Under the pieces are notes generated by a model that saw nothing but the letters and a program-made list of their open reading frames with translations, was not told the DNA's origin and made no database searches. Positions 1 to 11,639 of a DNA stretch of 64,000 nt are shown piece after piece. Made by a program: the position numbers and the translations under genes. The DNA is from Lingula anatina (taxonomy: Eukaryota; Brachiopoda; Lingulata; Lingulida; Lingulidae), in assembly GCF_001039355.2 (NCBI RefSeq), contig NW_019775439.1, positions 62,001 to 126,000 on the forward strand, written 5' to 3'. Numbering within the stretch: position 1 is the first letter of the stretch; each line of letters starts with the position of its first letter.

Positions 1-83
1 GCCTTCTAATCCGCGTGGCTGATGAGTTGAACAGCTCAATTATAGGCGAATATAAAAGTTTTTTTTCTCTCTCTCTCTTTGTG

Positions 84-120
<37 letters not shown>

Positions 121-1227
121 TGAACTACTACTTTAAAGTCAACTAGGTATTAAAAAAAGGCCTGGCTCAGGTTATTGAATAGGAGCAAATAATAAATCAG
201 TCATACTATGTCTGACCTCATTTAGGACATTTTGCGCTTTCCCAGCTGTGAGTTGACAAGTAAACAAACACAATACAGTGACGTCAAGCATTTGACAATC
301 AATAAGAAAAAATACCTGTCGGGGTAGAGTAGGGCATGTGCGACAACTCACCCCCCCCCCCTTAAGTCGCATAGACGCTATTAAAAAACACAGGTCATAG
401 GATTGCAGTAGAATGCTCTGAACCAACAATGTCACGTAGAGAGGAACAGGTCCATAAGGAAGTTCAGAAAGGCATGTGTCAAAAACACCTCGGGTATAAT
501 ATAAAACGCTCTCACTTTGTATATTGATAAGTTGGCAATCAACACTTTCTAATTTTCTGTTTAAGTAACAGACATAAGTGTCACAAATTTTAAATGTGAT
601 GACAGTAATGAACCGTGCATTAGAAATCAATGGCATTCTATAACTTAAATAATTATGTAACAGATTTAAGTTGGTGGTAGTTGCAATTTTTATTAACATA
701 ATGGTGCAAATCCCCCCCTAAAAGTCAACATGACATATTTGTTTTTTGATGTTTGACCCTGTGTTATCAATATACATTCAATAGAGGTCTCTGCTTTATT
801 TATGGTCACTTTATGGTCAGGAAATACTAAGTCATTAAATTCGTTCAGCATAGGCAGTGTTCTACATGTATGTTCACCCGTCATTATGTTGTTCTACATG
901 TAATTCTTGTTCTTTAGAAAATCAAAGATTGGATCGGATAAACTATTTTAATCGACACTTCATGAAAATAAGGACAGTTTTTACCATTGCTTTTTACCCT
1001 TTTTCATATTATAGCTCTACCAGTGTGGTAGTAATTGCTAAGGGGGGGGGGGGGGGTAAAAGTAGAGCTAACGGTAAAACTACCCGTATATCGATGATAT
1101 TGTACTATGAAGAAGTAACACAGTGTATGTATGATATATTGTAGTAATGTAGCATTACTTTGTTAAGGACTACTGATACATGTATAGGAAGATAAGTATA
1201 TTAATATAATGTTATTTAACCACAGAG
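1..1227. repeat. 5' flank of gene 1; outer arm of an inverted duplication
   Basis: No coding region seen. The first 45 bases reappear inverted near 33860-33905, and matches continue inward through gene 1 and gene 3. The flank contains a GA/CT microsatellite (62-115), C- and G-runs (351-362, 1041-1056) and, at about 172-500, one copy of a dispersed family also found upstream of genes 2 and 3. The duplication probably continues left of the window. Confidence 0.75.
172..500. repeat. Dispersed upstream repeat, copy A
   Basis: Shares blocks such as aataggagcaaa-taataaat, gacaagtaaacaaa, a gtagag-gggcatg block and ggaagttcagaaaggcatg with sequences at 8842-9375, 9555-9752, 10987-11530, 12477-12660 and, inverted, 33395-33725. 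Degenerate and non-coding. Confidence 0.6.
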
Positions 1228-1445
1228 ATGGACAACACCTGTATCATCTACTCATGTGACCGTCAGAAGAGGGAAACATGCATGTTAACAACAATGGATG
1301 AGCTGCTACAAGACGCCAGGGAACTTTTGGGTAAGCCTAAGCCTTTTAAGACATACAAATTACTGAACTACAAAATAGTCAGGAAAAGCATTGATATTAA
1401 TAGACTGCGCATAAAAAAATGTGTGTGCGTGTACGTGCATGCGTC

Positions 1446-1482
<37 letters not shown>

Positions 1483-4400
1483 CTGTAGATGTTGGGAAAT
1501 TCACATATTAATGAGCCAAAAAATTAAAAGACATGAAGACAACAACATATAGGCTACCTACATATAGGTGTAGTAGATTCTATTAATTTTATCGGGTGAA
1601 TGAGATCGGAATGCTGCATTAAAATTTGATACCCTGTCAGGTTTTGGACAAGATGACCAGCTCTCTGTCGTGCTGGAAAGAGAAGGAGCTAGGATAACCA
1701 AAGAAGACGTTCTTCATGGCATAGCTAAGAAAAGAGATGTTTTAGAACTGATGATCCTCAATCTGACCAGACAAGAATCATGGGCTCCGGAAGAAGGTAC
1801 GATAAAATAACAAGAACAAACAGTCTAAAACGTTAACGTTAATCACTTCAATGAAGCTGTTTACTTCCAAGATTTAACAAAGTTTAATTTCACATTGTAA
1901 TCTGAGTTAATGCTATTTTGCAGTGCCAAGTAAACTAACTAGCCCAACTATTAGCATCAACCAAAGTCAAAACATTCACATAGGAGACAGCAACTTTCTT
2001 CAGGCAGATTATACGAGGGATGGAGATAATGCGCAGGTTGTTATGTCGGTGCAAGGTAAGAATTGTCACATTCATCGACAGATACAGGAACCCGCCCTGT
2101 CTCTTTCCAACAGGGGAGAAACGACACTCTCTGATCCACATTAACACTGATAGCCAAACAATGTGCATAGAATGTACCAAAACAGCCTCTTCCTACTAAA
2201 TATCCTTTATCTAACAGAGACATTTCATGTTATTAAGTTCGTAGTTGGATTAGCAGTGGCGGATTTAAAGGGGCTCAGGGGGGTCCTTCCCCCCCCCCCC
2301 CCTTTCGATTTCTTGATATTAGAATTTTGGCTAGCTGGATCATAGTTCTAAACAACACCAAATGGCACCGTTACACCAAATGGCACCGTTCGCCCTCTTG
2401 ATTGGCAATTTTTTTCGGGGCAATTCAATGGGCCCCGTAGCCCACGCCAAAGGCGGGAGGGGGGAGGGGGTGGCCCTTAACATAATCCTGTATCCGCTCT
2501 TGATAAGTAGCGATGCACATCTAAATTTGTATTTATAGCACAAAGATATTTAACAACATTTCTTTATTTCGGCAGAAAACACCGAAAACATATCAATGAT
2601 ACAGGATCCGTTACACCGACTGTATTCCGCCATCGCACGGCCAAAGCTTAGGTACAAGCTAGATAGAATAGCCCGACAGGTGGACAGAAAAAAAGTCCTG
2701 GAGCACAGGGATGAAAAAGGATTCAATGCCCTACATACTGCAGCGTTTCACAATAACTTACGTGCAGTTGTCACAATATGGAGACATTTTGATTGGGCCA
2801 CACTTTCCACGCAGGTCACAAGCGGCACTCACCCTGGTGAGCTGGAAGGTTGTACTGCCAAAGAGATAGCTGTAAAGAAACATCACAAGATTGTGGCAGA
2901 CCGAATTGATTCATTAGAAAAAAGTGAGAGTGAAATGAAACCAATTCACAAGATTGTTAGGAGTCGAAATCTTGTTGAGGTAGAAGAAATCTGCACTCAT
3001 GACTATAACTTAGTAAATATTACTGATTCAGAAAATTTTACCCCGCTGCACTATGCCGCCGGTGTAGGATTCCTAGATGGTATTAAGCTGCTTCTCAAAA
3101 TGGGTGCAGACCTGAATGCTATCACAGATGGTGGTGAAACAGCCCTGGGTCGTGCCTGTAGGATGGGGTATGATGACGTGGTGGAGTACCTCACTGATCT
3201 ACCGAACATCGACATCGAGAAAAGTGTGAATTCAAATACGGGAGACTTAACGTGCCTCGATGCCGCAGCGTTAGGTAACTTCAGAGACATTTACGACAGG
3301 CTGCGGCGCCATGGTTTACCTGTGACCAGCAATACCCTGGTGTGTGCCGCATGGGGCGGCCACGTCGAGTTAGTGAAAGATATAACTGCAATGGACGGAA
3401 TCGATGTCAATTATCAGAACAAGTACGGGAACACGGCTCTGCATGTAGCATCTATGGATGGTCATGTGGATGTGGTTAGGTATTTGATAAATGAATATAA
3501 GATGGACCCTACTATTCTAAATAACAGAGGAGAAAATTCAGCACACGTGGCAGCAAATTGTGGACAAGTACAGTGTTTGAATGTCATTCTGGGAACACAT
3601 ACTGGATTGATTAACAAACGAGGTAATCTCTACGAAGGGAGTCTGGTATATTTAGTCCGCGGTAAGGATAGAGGAAGACCTGCGTGGCATTATGTTCTGG
3701 TCAAGAGGAAGCTTCTTGCGGACTTCTTAATAAAGACAAAAGGAGGCAGTATAGATGTGGCAGATTACGGGGAGGTGTTGTACTCAGGATGGGGAAAAGA
3801 TCCCCCCGATGACATTGTAAAGAAGATAACTGACAAGTACGATAAGTGTGAAGATGCCGCACCAGAGGATTTAACCCCGCTCCACCACGCCGTTCTAGAA
3901 CAACACCCCGCTGTGGTGGAGAAACTTCTGGAGCTTGGAGCTGACACAGACGTCCACGATGCGTACAAACTGACACCGCTTCACTTGGCCTGTATGCACG
4001 GTAACAGAGAAATTGTGAAACTATTAGTGGAAGCAGGGGCAGACACAAAGGCGGCAGACGACGATGGCGACACCCCACTGGACGTGGCCAAACTCTACCA
4101 CCAGGATCTCACTGTTTCTTTTATGGAAAAGGCTGTGATAGTGAAATTCGTTAAGGTAAGTGGACATTGAAGCCAATAATTGTCGATTGTAATAATGCAC
4201 TAAATTTATCATTTACTCTCAGCTTCAAAATTCTTATGTTACAGTGACATTTTTTAAATTATATATTTGATACTGTTTAAGATATTAAAATATCTAAGTA
4301 AATAAAAGCTTGGTGAATCTCTTATCCACAAAATATTCATTATATTAATAATATTATTTCCTCACTGTATTCCATTCTGATGAGCCGTGGGGCTCAAGGG

Positions 4401-4628
4401 TTTAATAGATTGAATTAAATTGAGACCTGCTACTTCAGGCCATATTGTGACATGTCTGAAATTTATGTGAATAGAAAGCAATAGTATACACACAGTCACG
4501 TGTAAACTGTTTGAAGTACGATGATAAACGTTGGGCCTTGTGATGGTGTCGTAACATATCTGGTAAGATTTCTGATTTATTAAACGAATAAGGATTTTGT
4601 CCTGTTCGATTGTGTCTTAAATACAATG

Positions 4629-4674
<46 letters not shown>

Positions 4675-5364
4675 ATGGCTACATGTACCTCCTTTAACTT
4701 TACTTACTCAGAGCAAAAAATGTAAACAAGTTAAAAGATTTTAAGGAGGAATGCCTAAAGGGATGTCTCATGTCTGTATTTTTTTCAAAATGTATTCACA
4801 TTGTGGTCTCCTTACAGGATAGCATTCAACAACCAGCCAAAGAAATTATGGAGTTACTAGACCACGGCCTTGACACTGACGTCACATTGGATGTTTTGAA
4901 GACCCAACTTCACGATATAAGTATGCAACTTTGTTGTTTTCTTTGACGATGAGTCAAGTGGAACCTAGTGGAACCACAGTATTAAGAACTATATTCGACC
5001 ATCTATATTTATTTAATCAGATAGACTTGACATGCACATTTCCCTTTATATTAAACTTAACAGAAGGACGGAACACATCAACACTCACGTATTTAAACAT
5101 GCAATGTGTATACTACAATAGTTTAAAACTCTTCCGGGCATAATGAAAGAAATGAGTGTAGTGTCAAAATTAAGTTTTTTTTATGCCTCGTCTATCTAAA
5201 GTGTTGTTTATATCTTGTTCATTTTTCTTTTTGAACTGTTTATTTCAGTCCAGCGGTTGATGACGGGAGGCTTCTCTTGTTTGGCAAAACTAAATCCAGA
5301 AGAAGATTCTTCCAAACATTTTGAAAAGGAAACAAACACCAAGAAAACAGACGAAGAGGAATGA
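1228..5364 (+). CDS. Gene 1: CIDE-N / RHIM-like / ankyrin-repeat protein (729 aa)
   Basis: Six coding exons: 1228-1330, 1641-1796, 1924-2055, 2576-4155, 4818-4920, 5249-5364. All borders are GT/AG, phases agree and the sum is 2190 nt. Exons 1-2 (residues 1-86) look like a CIDE-N/CAD ubiquitin-like domain: a DELLQDAREL helix, then SVVLEREG and DVLELMIL strands. Exon 3 has a RHIM-like motif with core IHIG (residues 104-107). Exon 4 holds ankyrin repeats (TPLHYAAG, TALHVASMDGH, TPLHLACMHGN), interrupted near 3620-3860 by a conserved non-ankyrin segment (PAWHYVLVKRK, SGWGKDPPDD). Exons 5-6 add a charged tail ending in DEEE. The start ATG follows an acceptor-like ccacag, so a 5'UTR intron is likely. 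Known of the families: CIDE-N polymerises head to tail and RHIM forms amyloid. A role as an assembly-driven death or immunity adaptor is inference. Paralogous to genes 2 and 3. Confidence 0.82.
1447..1480. repeat. GT microsatellite in intron 1 of gene 1
   Basis: About 16 GT units. The gene 3 copy has a much shorter CA run near 32309-32321. Confidence 0.9.
1950..1994 (+). other. RHIM-like motif of gene 1 (variant core IHIG)
   Basis: Residues 96-110 read ISINQSQNIHIGDSN. This fits the RHIM pattern (I/V-Q-I/L/V-G-x-x-N with Asn/Ser just upstream), except that the core Gln is His here. The other two paralogues have IQIG at this place. Confidence 0.65.
2246..2507. mobile_element. hAT-like MITE in intron 3 of gene 1
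   Basis: An insert of about 247 bp (2254-2500) begins cagtggcggat and ends atccgctct, giving short imperfect terminal inverted repeats of the common hAT MITE type. It is flanked by TGGATTAG (2246-2253) and TGATAAG (2501-2507), a decayed 8-bp target duplication. The corresponding intron of gene 3 has the unoccupied site ttggattagtagtgatg near 31460, so insertion followed the duplication. Confidence 0.6.
4630..4672. repeat. Poly-T tract in intron 4 of gene 1
   Basis: 43 T; only about 12 T at the equivalent site in gene 2 (19925-19936), and a poly-A at 29325-29349 in gene 3. Confidence 0.9.
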
Positions 5365-7160
5365 ATTGAGGGTATTCGAACCATTAACGTGTCGTGTAAG
5401 GGTACCAATTCATTGACCTTTTTCACAATCGATTCATACACAATGATGGAATCTTAATAGCCATTGCTAATATTCTGATTTTAGTAATAAGAGAGACACG
5501 TATAATGCAAACCTGTAAATGGGAAATGCAGAAAATAAGTTCCTACAAATAGGATTCTCTCGATTTCTTCAATCGAATGTTCCCTCATAACATGCAATAA
5601 ATTAAAATAGAAGGACCAGTAGTAATTTATGCGAAGAATAATAATTTATGCACATTTTATTTGATTTTTTTTTAGGAACGAGAAGTGGGCTTCTGTTTAG
5701 CAGATGTACTACAGAAGGTTAAACCAAGACGGGGTATTTTCAAAATGGCAACATTGCACTTTAGGTGTCTTCATGTTATTAGCACATTGTTTCTAAAAGT
5801 GCGTTTTAGTCTTTCTCTCTCTCTCTCTCTACAATATGCCATAGTATATAATATATACATATTATGTGTGTATTCCTGTGTGTGTGTGTGTGTGTCCATG
5901 TGTTTTAAAAGAAATATAGGTATTTCAGGAAACGAGGAAGTTGGCGCAGTGTTGTAAATATCTTTGAATTGTAGTAGTGAAAAATGAGCCAAATACGTTG
6001 TTGATCACCTTCCAGAGGAGCAAATATGCAGGTGGCAATTAAATGACACCGTGCCTTGCTTGTTATAGTTTCTCTTTCGTTTACATGACAGATGAAAAAG
6101 TGTGCTATTAATTTGTCTACATACTATAGCTATTTAATTATTGCCACAGGTTGCATATTTATCAATTAATCAGTCAATACAATTATTAATTTGTAGATTT
6201 GAAAAAAATACTTCTCACATCGCTATCCTTGTGCGACTGTAATGGGAGTACTGTAAAATTTTTTTCTTTGACAAGATATGGTGTGCTTAGAATATGCACT
6301 TGTTGTGAATGAATATTAATAATTTAAAATATATAATGCAGCTATAATACTATGTGCCGTGTGATTGCTAACGCGGTGCTATTTTACTGTAATCCTTCAA
6401 ACATCAAACAATTAGGTTTGTAGCATAAAGATGGCGGGTATAATTAAGAGCATATTTGTAGTTGGACTTACTTCGCCGATGAGACCATTAAGCTTGTGTT
6501 AGAACATTATCTTAGAAACTGCATATTCAAAACTTAAGATTGTTATAGTATGCCGTAACATTATTTTCTCACTGTATTCCATTCTGATGAGCCGTATATA
6601 TACGGATTAACAGTAATACGCATCATATTATATCATTTATCTATTTATTAAAATGACCTAAAACAATAGTAAAAAATCATCCACAACTTTTGCTTACCAA
6701 AAACAATTTGCGTATCGACGAGAAGAAAAAAAATCGAGGAAATTTTCTTCCATTTTGTTTTAACGGTCTATCGATGATTTATCTTGGTGTATATTGAAAG
6801 TCATATTGCTTACAAGTATTCTTTATATTTATTGGATAATTAATTCGTAGGTTGTATGATGGAATGTTTTTTTCATGTAAACACAACTGGATTAAATTTT
6901 TGCCATCCAACACCTTATAGCTTACAATAAATGAAATACATTTAATGCATTTATGATGTGTGCATTTTATATATGTCGGCCTTCCTATTTTCTAACTTAT
7001 ATTCTACAGACACGTTCAACGGCCAGTGCAAAACCCGTGTTTAACTTGAAATCATGTTTTTGATATCTGGATGTTTATTCAGAGATCTGAAGATTGTTGT
7101 GCGTTTACAAATCCTATATGATCAAGCTAGGGATGCTTGTGCAATTTGCGAGACAATTCA
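5365..7160. other. 3' flank of gene 1, shared with gene 2
   Basis: Non-coding 3' UTR and flank. It matches 20627-22428 downstream of gene 2 along its length, with small indels and microsatellite changes. Possible polyadenylation signal AATAAA at 5596-5601, not conserved in the other copies. Contains CT and GT microsatellites near 5810-5895 and a possible extra terminal exon near 5675. About 34 bases at 6563-6596 match 4356-4397 and are missing at the equivalent place in the gene 2 copy. Confidence 0.6.
5675..5763 (+). other. Possible alternative terminal exon of gene 1
   Basis: After a T-tract and tag, the sequence gaacgagaagtgggcttctg starts a stretch conserved in the gene 2 copy (20943-21034). 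Joined in phase 1 to exon 5 it would read RTRSGLLFSRCTTEG then stop; the gene 2 copy reads RTRSGFLFSRCTSEC then stop at the same place. It may instead be only conserved 3' UTR from the recent duplication. Confidence 0.25.
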
Positions 7161-7373
7161 TTATTCACTGTACATGTAAATATACAGTTCATTATCTACC
7201 GTGCCGTCACCTCCTATATCACAGCTGGAATTCTGCACCATGGTCTCTGTGTCTTCGAGATCAAAGTTGGAGGCGTAGATATCATTTTGCACCATTTCTA
7301 CAAAATCACACGTGTCTTCTGTTGCATTTTGTAAATTTATACCGTCTTCACAACCATGTGTGTTCAAGTAACC
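7161..7373 (-). pseudogene. Truncated copy of the receptor-like gene's last exon
   Basis: Read on the minus strand, it encodes the C-terminal end of the tail found at 22429-22640: matching NTHGCEDGI, MVQNDIYASN and DGTVDNELYIYM, with a stop at the same place. Similarity stops abruptly after gttcaagtaacc (7373), inside the exon. No membrane, stalk or signal exons lie upstream. It is a relic left at the edge of the segmental duplication shared with 19.4-22.6 kb. Confidence 0.75.
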
Positions 7374-8424
7374 ATGTAGAATCTGATAATATGATTGAAA
7401 ATACTGATTGAATTCTTGGCCTTGCACTGGGCAGTTTCACATTTGTGCCAAGTGCTTTTTTGGACTCCATTGTACAGTGGTAAAACTTCTTCAATTGCCA
7501 TGAAAGTTTTTAATCAGACTCTGTATGGTGCTGCTATCTGCTGGTGCTATCGGCAACGAATTAGTTGGTACACATTCAAGAGCATCACTATTATATTGAT
7601 AAAAATTGATCAATGTGAATGAATGATAAAAAGCATTTATTTAATTAATTAGTTTCCCTTGTAAATTACAGCTCATTATCTCCAGAACCATGTGCAGTAG
7701 TTAAGGAGTTTGCTTGATGTACTTGCACTGTTCCCTCCTACTTTCTGTCTTGTGGCAGTCACTAGTGGATCTACTTATTTATTGACATTGTGACTGGGAT
7801 AATTATCTTCGAGAAACTATGTTCAGTGTTCTGTTTTTCACGCATTTGCCCCATATACTGATCCACGTATTATCCGACTAACCCTTACCTGTATTAACCG
7901 TATTGGAACCCTGGGATTAATTCCTCGGAATACCACTCCTGTCTCACCGGTCCATAATGCATTCGAGTTTCTGTAACATGTTTACCACACCAAGCAGTAA
8001 TTTCGGCCCCGGCTCGACACTAGGGGCATGCGCCCCACCCGCAGCTTCTGAAATACCGCCTTCTAGCCCCCCTCTACACCCCCCCCAAAAATCACATATC
8101 AACATCATGCATATACAGACTTGACATTTAATATGGAATATTTTAGTTTCGAAGGTATACCTAGATAAAAATACGTTCTTTTTTCAAAAAACTCCGATCT
8201 CATATAAGATTTGTGAATGTAAAAGTGTGCAGTCAGGTGTGTCACTACCAATTAACTGACTTTCATGCCTGTTGCGCTGCTACATTATGTAATTTGCAGT
8301 GATTTAATTGGGTAGTGTTCCTTTGGGCTGATCAAAGCTTGGCTTAGGCAAAGCTTGGTTCTGTCAAAAAAGTATCCATATTTCGGCAACTACTGCATAG
8401 AAGAATTTGAAATTTTGCATGCAN
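7374..8424. other. Intergenic, no gene seen
   Basis: No coding region with splice or domain support. Contains C-rich runs near 8040-8090 and one undetermined base at 8424 next to the start of a duplicated block. Confidence 0.5.
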
Positions 8425-9583
8425 AAGTCTGTATATATATATCAAGCATATTGTGACAAGACAGTTCTTTTTCAGCGCCGTGCCATACATATTATAGTTA
8501 AAATGGTTTCGTCTTCCAGTTTTCCTCTCCTAAAAGTTTTATGTACTTAATTTACACCGAGACAGTATATAGTCTCTATACAGAACCAGTCTGCGGCGTG
8601 TGTCATCGTCCAAGGCAATTGTCAGGCCGGTGCATGTACACCAGAGATGTAGATATAGTGTGACTTAGAAAGAGTATTACAAGTATACTGCCTGTTATTA
8701 GTTAAACTAAATGAATGTGTGTGTGTGTGTGGGGGGGGGGGAGCAATATGGAAATAGCGAGAAAAGCCGGGGTGACTTGATTTAAAAGTCTTGCTTAACT
8801 TCAAGGTCAATTGAGTATGAAAGGCGGGGTCTCACGATTTTGAATAGGAGCAAAATAATAAATGCAGTCACATTTCTGATCGCATTGTGTACATTCCCTG
8901 TGCGCTTACAATTTAATCAAAATGGAGACAAACATATGGCATTTGAAAAGAAAAAAACCTGACGTAAAGTGAAAACTGAGACAAGCTTTGTACTAGTATA
9001 GTAAAGCTTTAAGAGAGAAAGAGAAAGATCTAGAGACTTAATCTAATTATTCTAAGTGGCAAATAAAATAAATCAGTCTGGGGGGCATTGTGCGCATTCC
9101 CTGTGAGCTGACGGGTAAACAAAATACAATAACGCAAAACATTAAACAATGGGTGAGGTAGAAAAATACCCGCCGAGGTAGAGGAAGGCATGAACGACTA
9201 CATACTCGTTTGATGGTTTAATCCGCAATTTTTTGTTTTTCATGTAATGCGCCATTTTGTGTCGCCGAGACATCTTTTCTAAAGAACACAGATCCGAGGA
9301 TTGCTGAACTGACCAGCTGTAGCACACAGAGGTCTCAGAGGTCCAGAAGGAAGTGTACAAAGGTATGAGTGTAAATAAATCGCGTGGATATGTTAATAAT
9401 AATTTATTATAGTAAAAAAATACTCTTCAAGTTTCTATTAAAGTGTAATGTCTTCAACAATATACGTGACAACGCTATCCAAGCACGATTTTCAAAATAC
9501 TTTTTATTGTCAGACAAGTACAGTGTATTTTGGTATAAATTTCATTTAAGCAAAGATGAGTAGATTCTGTATCAATGACAATG
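8425..9583. repeat. Direct duplication, unit 1
   Basis: Matches 10570-11636 at a constant offset of 2145 bp. From 8425 to about 9225 I see essentially no differences; after that the copies diverge with indels. Non-coding. It starts right after an undetermined base and is separated from unit 2 by a gap, so an assembly or haplotype duplication is possible. Includes a copy of the dispersed upstream repeat. Confidence 0.75.
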
Positions 9584-9752
9584 GCTTAGGTAGAAAAACA
9601 CCCCGCGACCACAACCTTGTGTCACAGGCAAATCCACCATTTTGTGGCGCAAAGACTCAATTTCTAAGAACACATGTCATTAAACGTGATACATGTAGAC
9701 TGATCTGGCCGCCCGTAGCACACACAGGGGAACAGGTACATAGGCTAGTTTA

Positions 9753-10348
9753 NNNNNNNNNNNNNNNNNNNNNNNNNNNNNNNNNNNNNNNNNNNNNNNN
9801 NNNNNNNNNNNNNNNNNNNNNNNNNNNNNNNNNNNNNNNNNNNNNNNNNNNNNNNNNNNNNNNNNNNNNNNNNNNNNNNNNNNNNNNNNNNNNNNNNNNN
9901 NNNNNNNNNNNNNNNNNNNNNNNNNNNNNNNNNNNNNNNNNNNNNNNNNNNNNNNNNNNNNNNNNNNNNNNNNNNNNNNNNNNNNNNNNNNNNNNNNNNN
10001 NNNNNNNNNNNNNNNNNNNNNNNNNNNNNNNNNNNNNNNNNNNNNNNNNNNNNNNNNNNNNNNNNNNNNNNNNNNNNNNNNNNNNNNNNNNNNNNNNNNN
10101 NNNNNNNNNNNNNNNNNNNNNNNNNNNNNNNNNNNNNNNNNNNNNNNNNNNNNNNNNNNNNNNNNNNNNNNNNNNNNNNNNNNNNNNNNNNNNNNNNNNN
10201 NNNNNNNNNNNNNNNNNNNNNNNNNNNNNNNNNNNNNNNNNNNNNNNNNNNNNNNNNNNNNNNNNNNNNNNNNNNNNNNNNNNNNNNNNNNNNNNNNNNN
10301 NNNNNNNNNNNNNNNNNNNNNNNNNNNNNNNNNNNNNNNNNNNNNNNN
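9753..10348. other. Assembly gap (596 N)
   Basis: Run of undetermined bases. Open frames crossing it are meaningless. Confidence 0.99.
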
Positions 10349-10569
10349 AATCTCTCTTTTAATGGGAGTCGTATGACATAGAATAGGCAATGTGTTTTTG
10401 TTTGCTTCTCTGGCGAATTCCATTAATGAACTGATGTCACAATGACATCAAAGAGATAATTTAAAGTTATTAAAACACGATTTTAATCCTTATTTTCATT
10501 TATCAGTCAGCAAAATAGGAAAAAACTGATAAAAAATTATTTCGAAAAAAATATTCCATATTAAATGTC

Positions 10570-11636
10570 AAGTCTGTATATATATATCAAGCATATTGTG
10601 ACAAGACAGTTCTTTTTCAGCGCCGTGCCATACATATTATAGTTAAAATGGTTTCGTCTTCCAGTTTTCCTCTCCTAAAAGTTTTATGTACTTAATTTAC
10701 ACCGAGACAGTATATAGTCTCTATACAGAACCAGTCTGCGGCGTGTGTCATCGTCCAAGGCAATTGTCAGGCCGGTGCATGTACACCAGAGATGTAGATA
10801 TAGTGTGACTTAGAAAGAGTATTACAAGTATACTGCCTGTTATTAGTTAAACTAAATGAATGTGTGTGTGTGTGTGGGGGGGGGGGAGCAATATGGAAAT
10901 AGCGAGAAAAGCCGGGGTGACTTGATTTAAAAGTCTTGCTTAACTTCAAGGTCAATTGAGTATGAAAGGCGGGGTCTCACGATTTTGAATAGGAGCAAAA
11001 TAATAAATGCAGTCACATTTCTGATCGCATTGTGTACATTCCCTGTGCGCTTACAATTTAATCAAAATGGAGACAAACATATGGCATTTGAAAAGAAAAA
11101 AACCTGACGTAAAGTGAAAACTGAGACAAGCTTTGTACTAGTATAGTAAAGCTTTAAGAGAGAAAGAGAAAGATCTAGAGACTTAATCTAATTATTCTAA
11201 GTGGCAAATAAAATAAATCAGTCTGGGGGGCATTGTGCGCATTCCCTGTGAGCTGACGGGTAAACAAAATACAATAACGCAAAACATTAAACAATGGGTG
11301 AGGTAGAAAAATACCCGCCGAGGTAGAGGAAGGCATGAACGACTACATACTCGTTTGATGGTTTAATCCGCCATTTTTTGTTTTTCATGTAATGCGCCAT
11401 TTTGAGTCGCCGAGGCACCTTTTCTGCAGAAACAGATCCGAGGATTGCAGTAGACAGAACTGACCAGCTGTAGCACACAGAGGTCTCAGAGGTCCAGAAG
11501 GAAGTTTACAAAGGTATGAATGTTAATAAATCGCTCGGATACGTTAATAATTATTCATTTATTGTCAGACAATTACCGTGAATTTTGGCATAAATTTAAT
11601 TTAAGCAGAGAGATGAGTAGATTCTGTATCAATGAC
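10570..11636. repeat. Direct duplication, unit 2
   Basis: Second copy of the 8425-9583 block. After 11636 it is interrupted by the CAACGTTGA-rich element. Unit 1 continues uninterrupted at the same place into sequence that resumes here near 12477, so unit 1 shows the empty site. Confidence 0.75.
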
Positions 11637-11639
11637 AAA

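Noticed and set aside
172-884. Open frames of 175 and 63 codons on the minus strand
   Set aside because: No domain, no splice context, and the region is a copy of a dispersed non-coding repeat; the inverted copy at 33.1-33.7 kb does not keep the frames.
4356-4402. Possible hammerhead ribozyme, because of ctgatgag followed by a small hairpin (also at 6583 and 19659)
   Set aside because: After the stem-II-like hairpin there is no GAAA core and no suitable cleavage triplet, so the catalytic core is absent. More likely part of a repeat with a tRNA-like B-box resemblance.
9556-10423. Open frames of about 250 codons on both strands
   Set aside because: They consist almost entirely of the run of undetermined bases.
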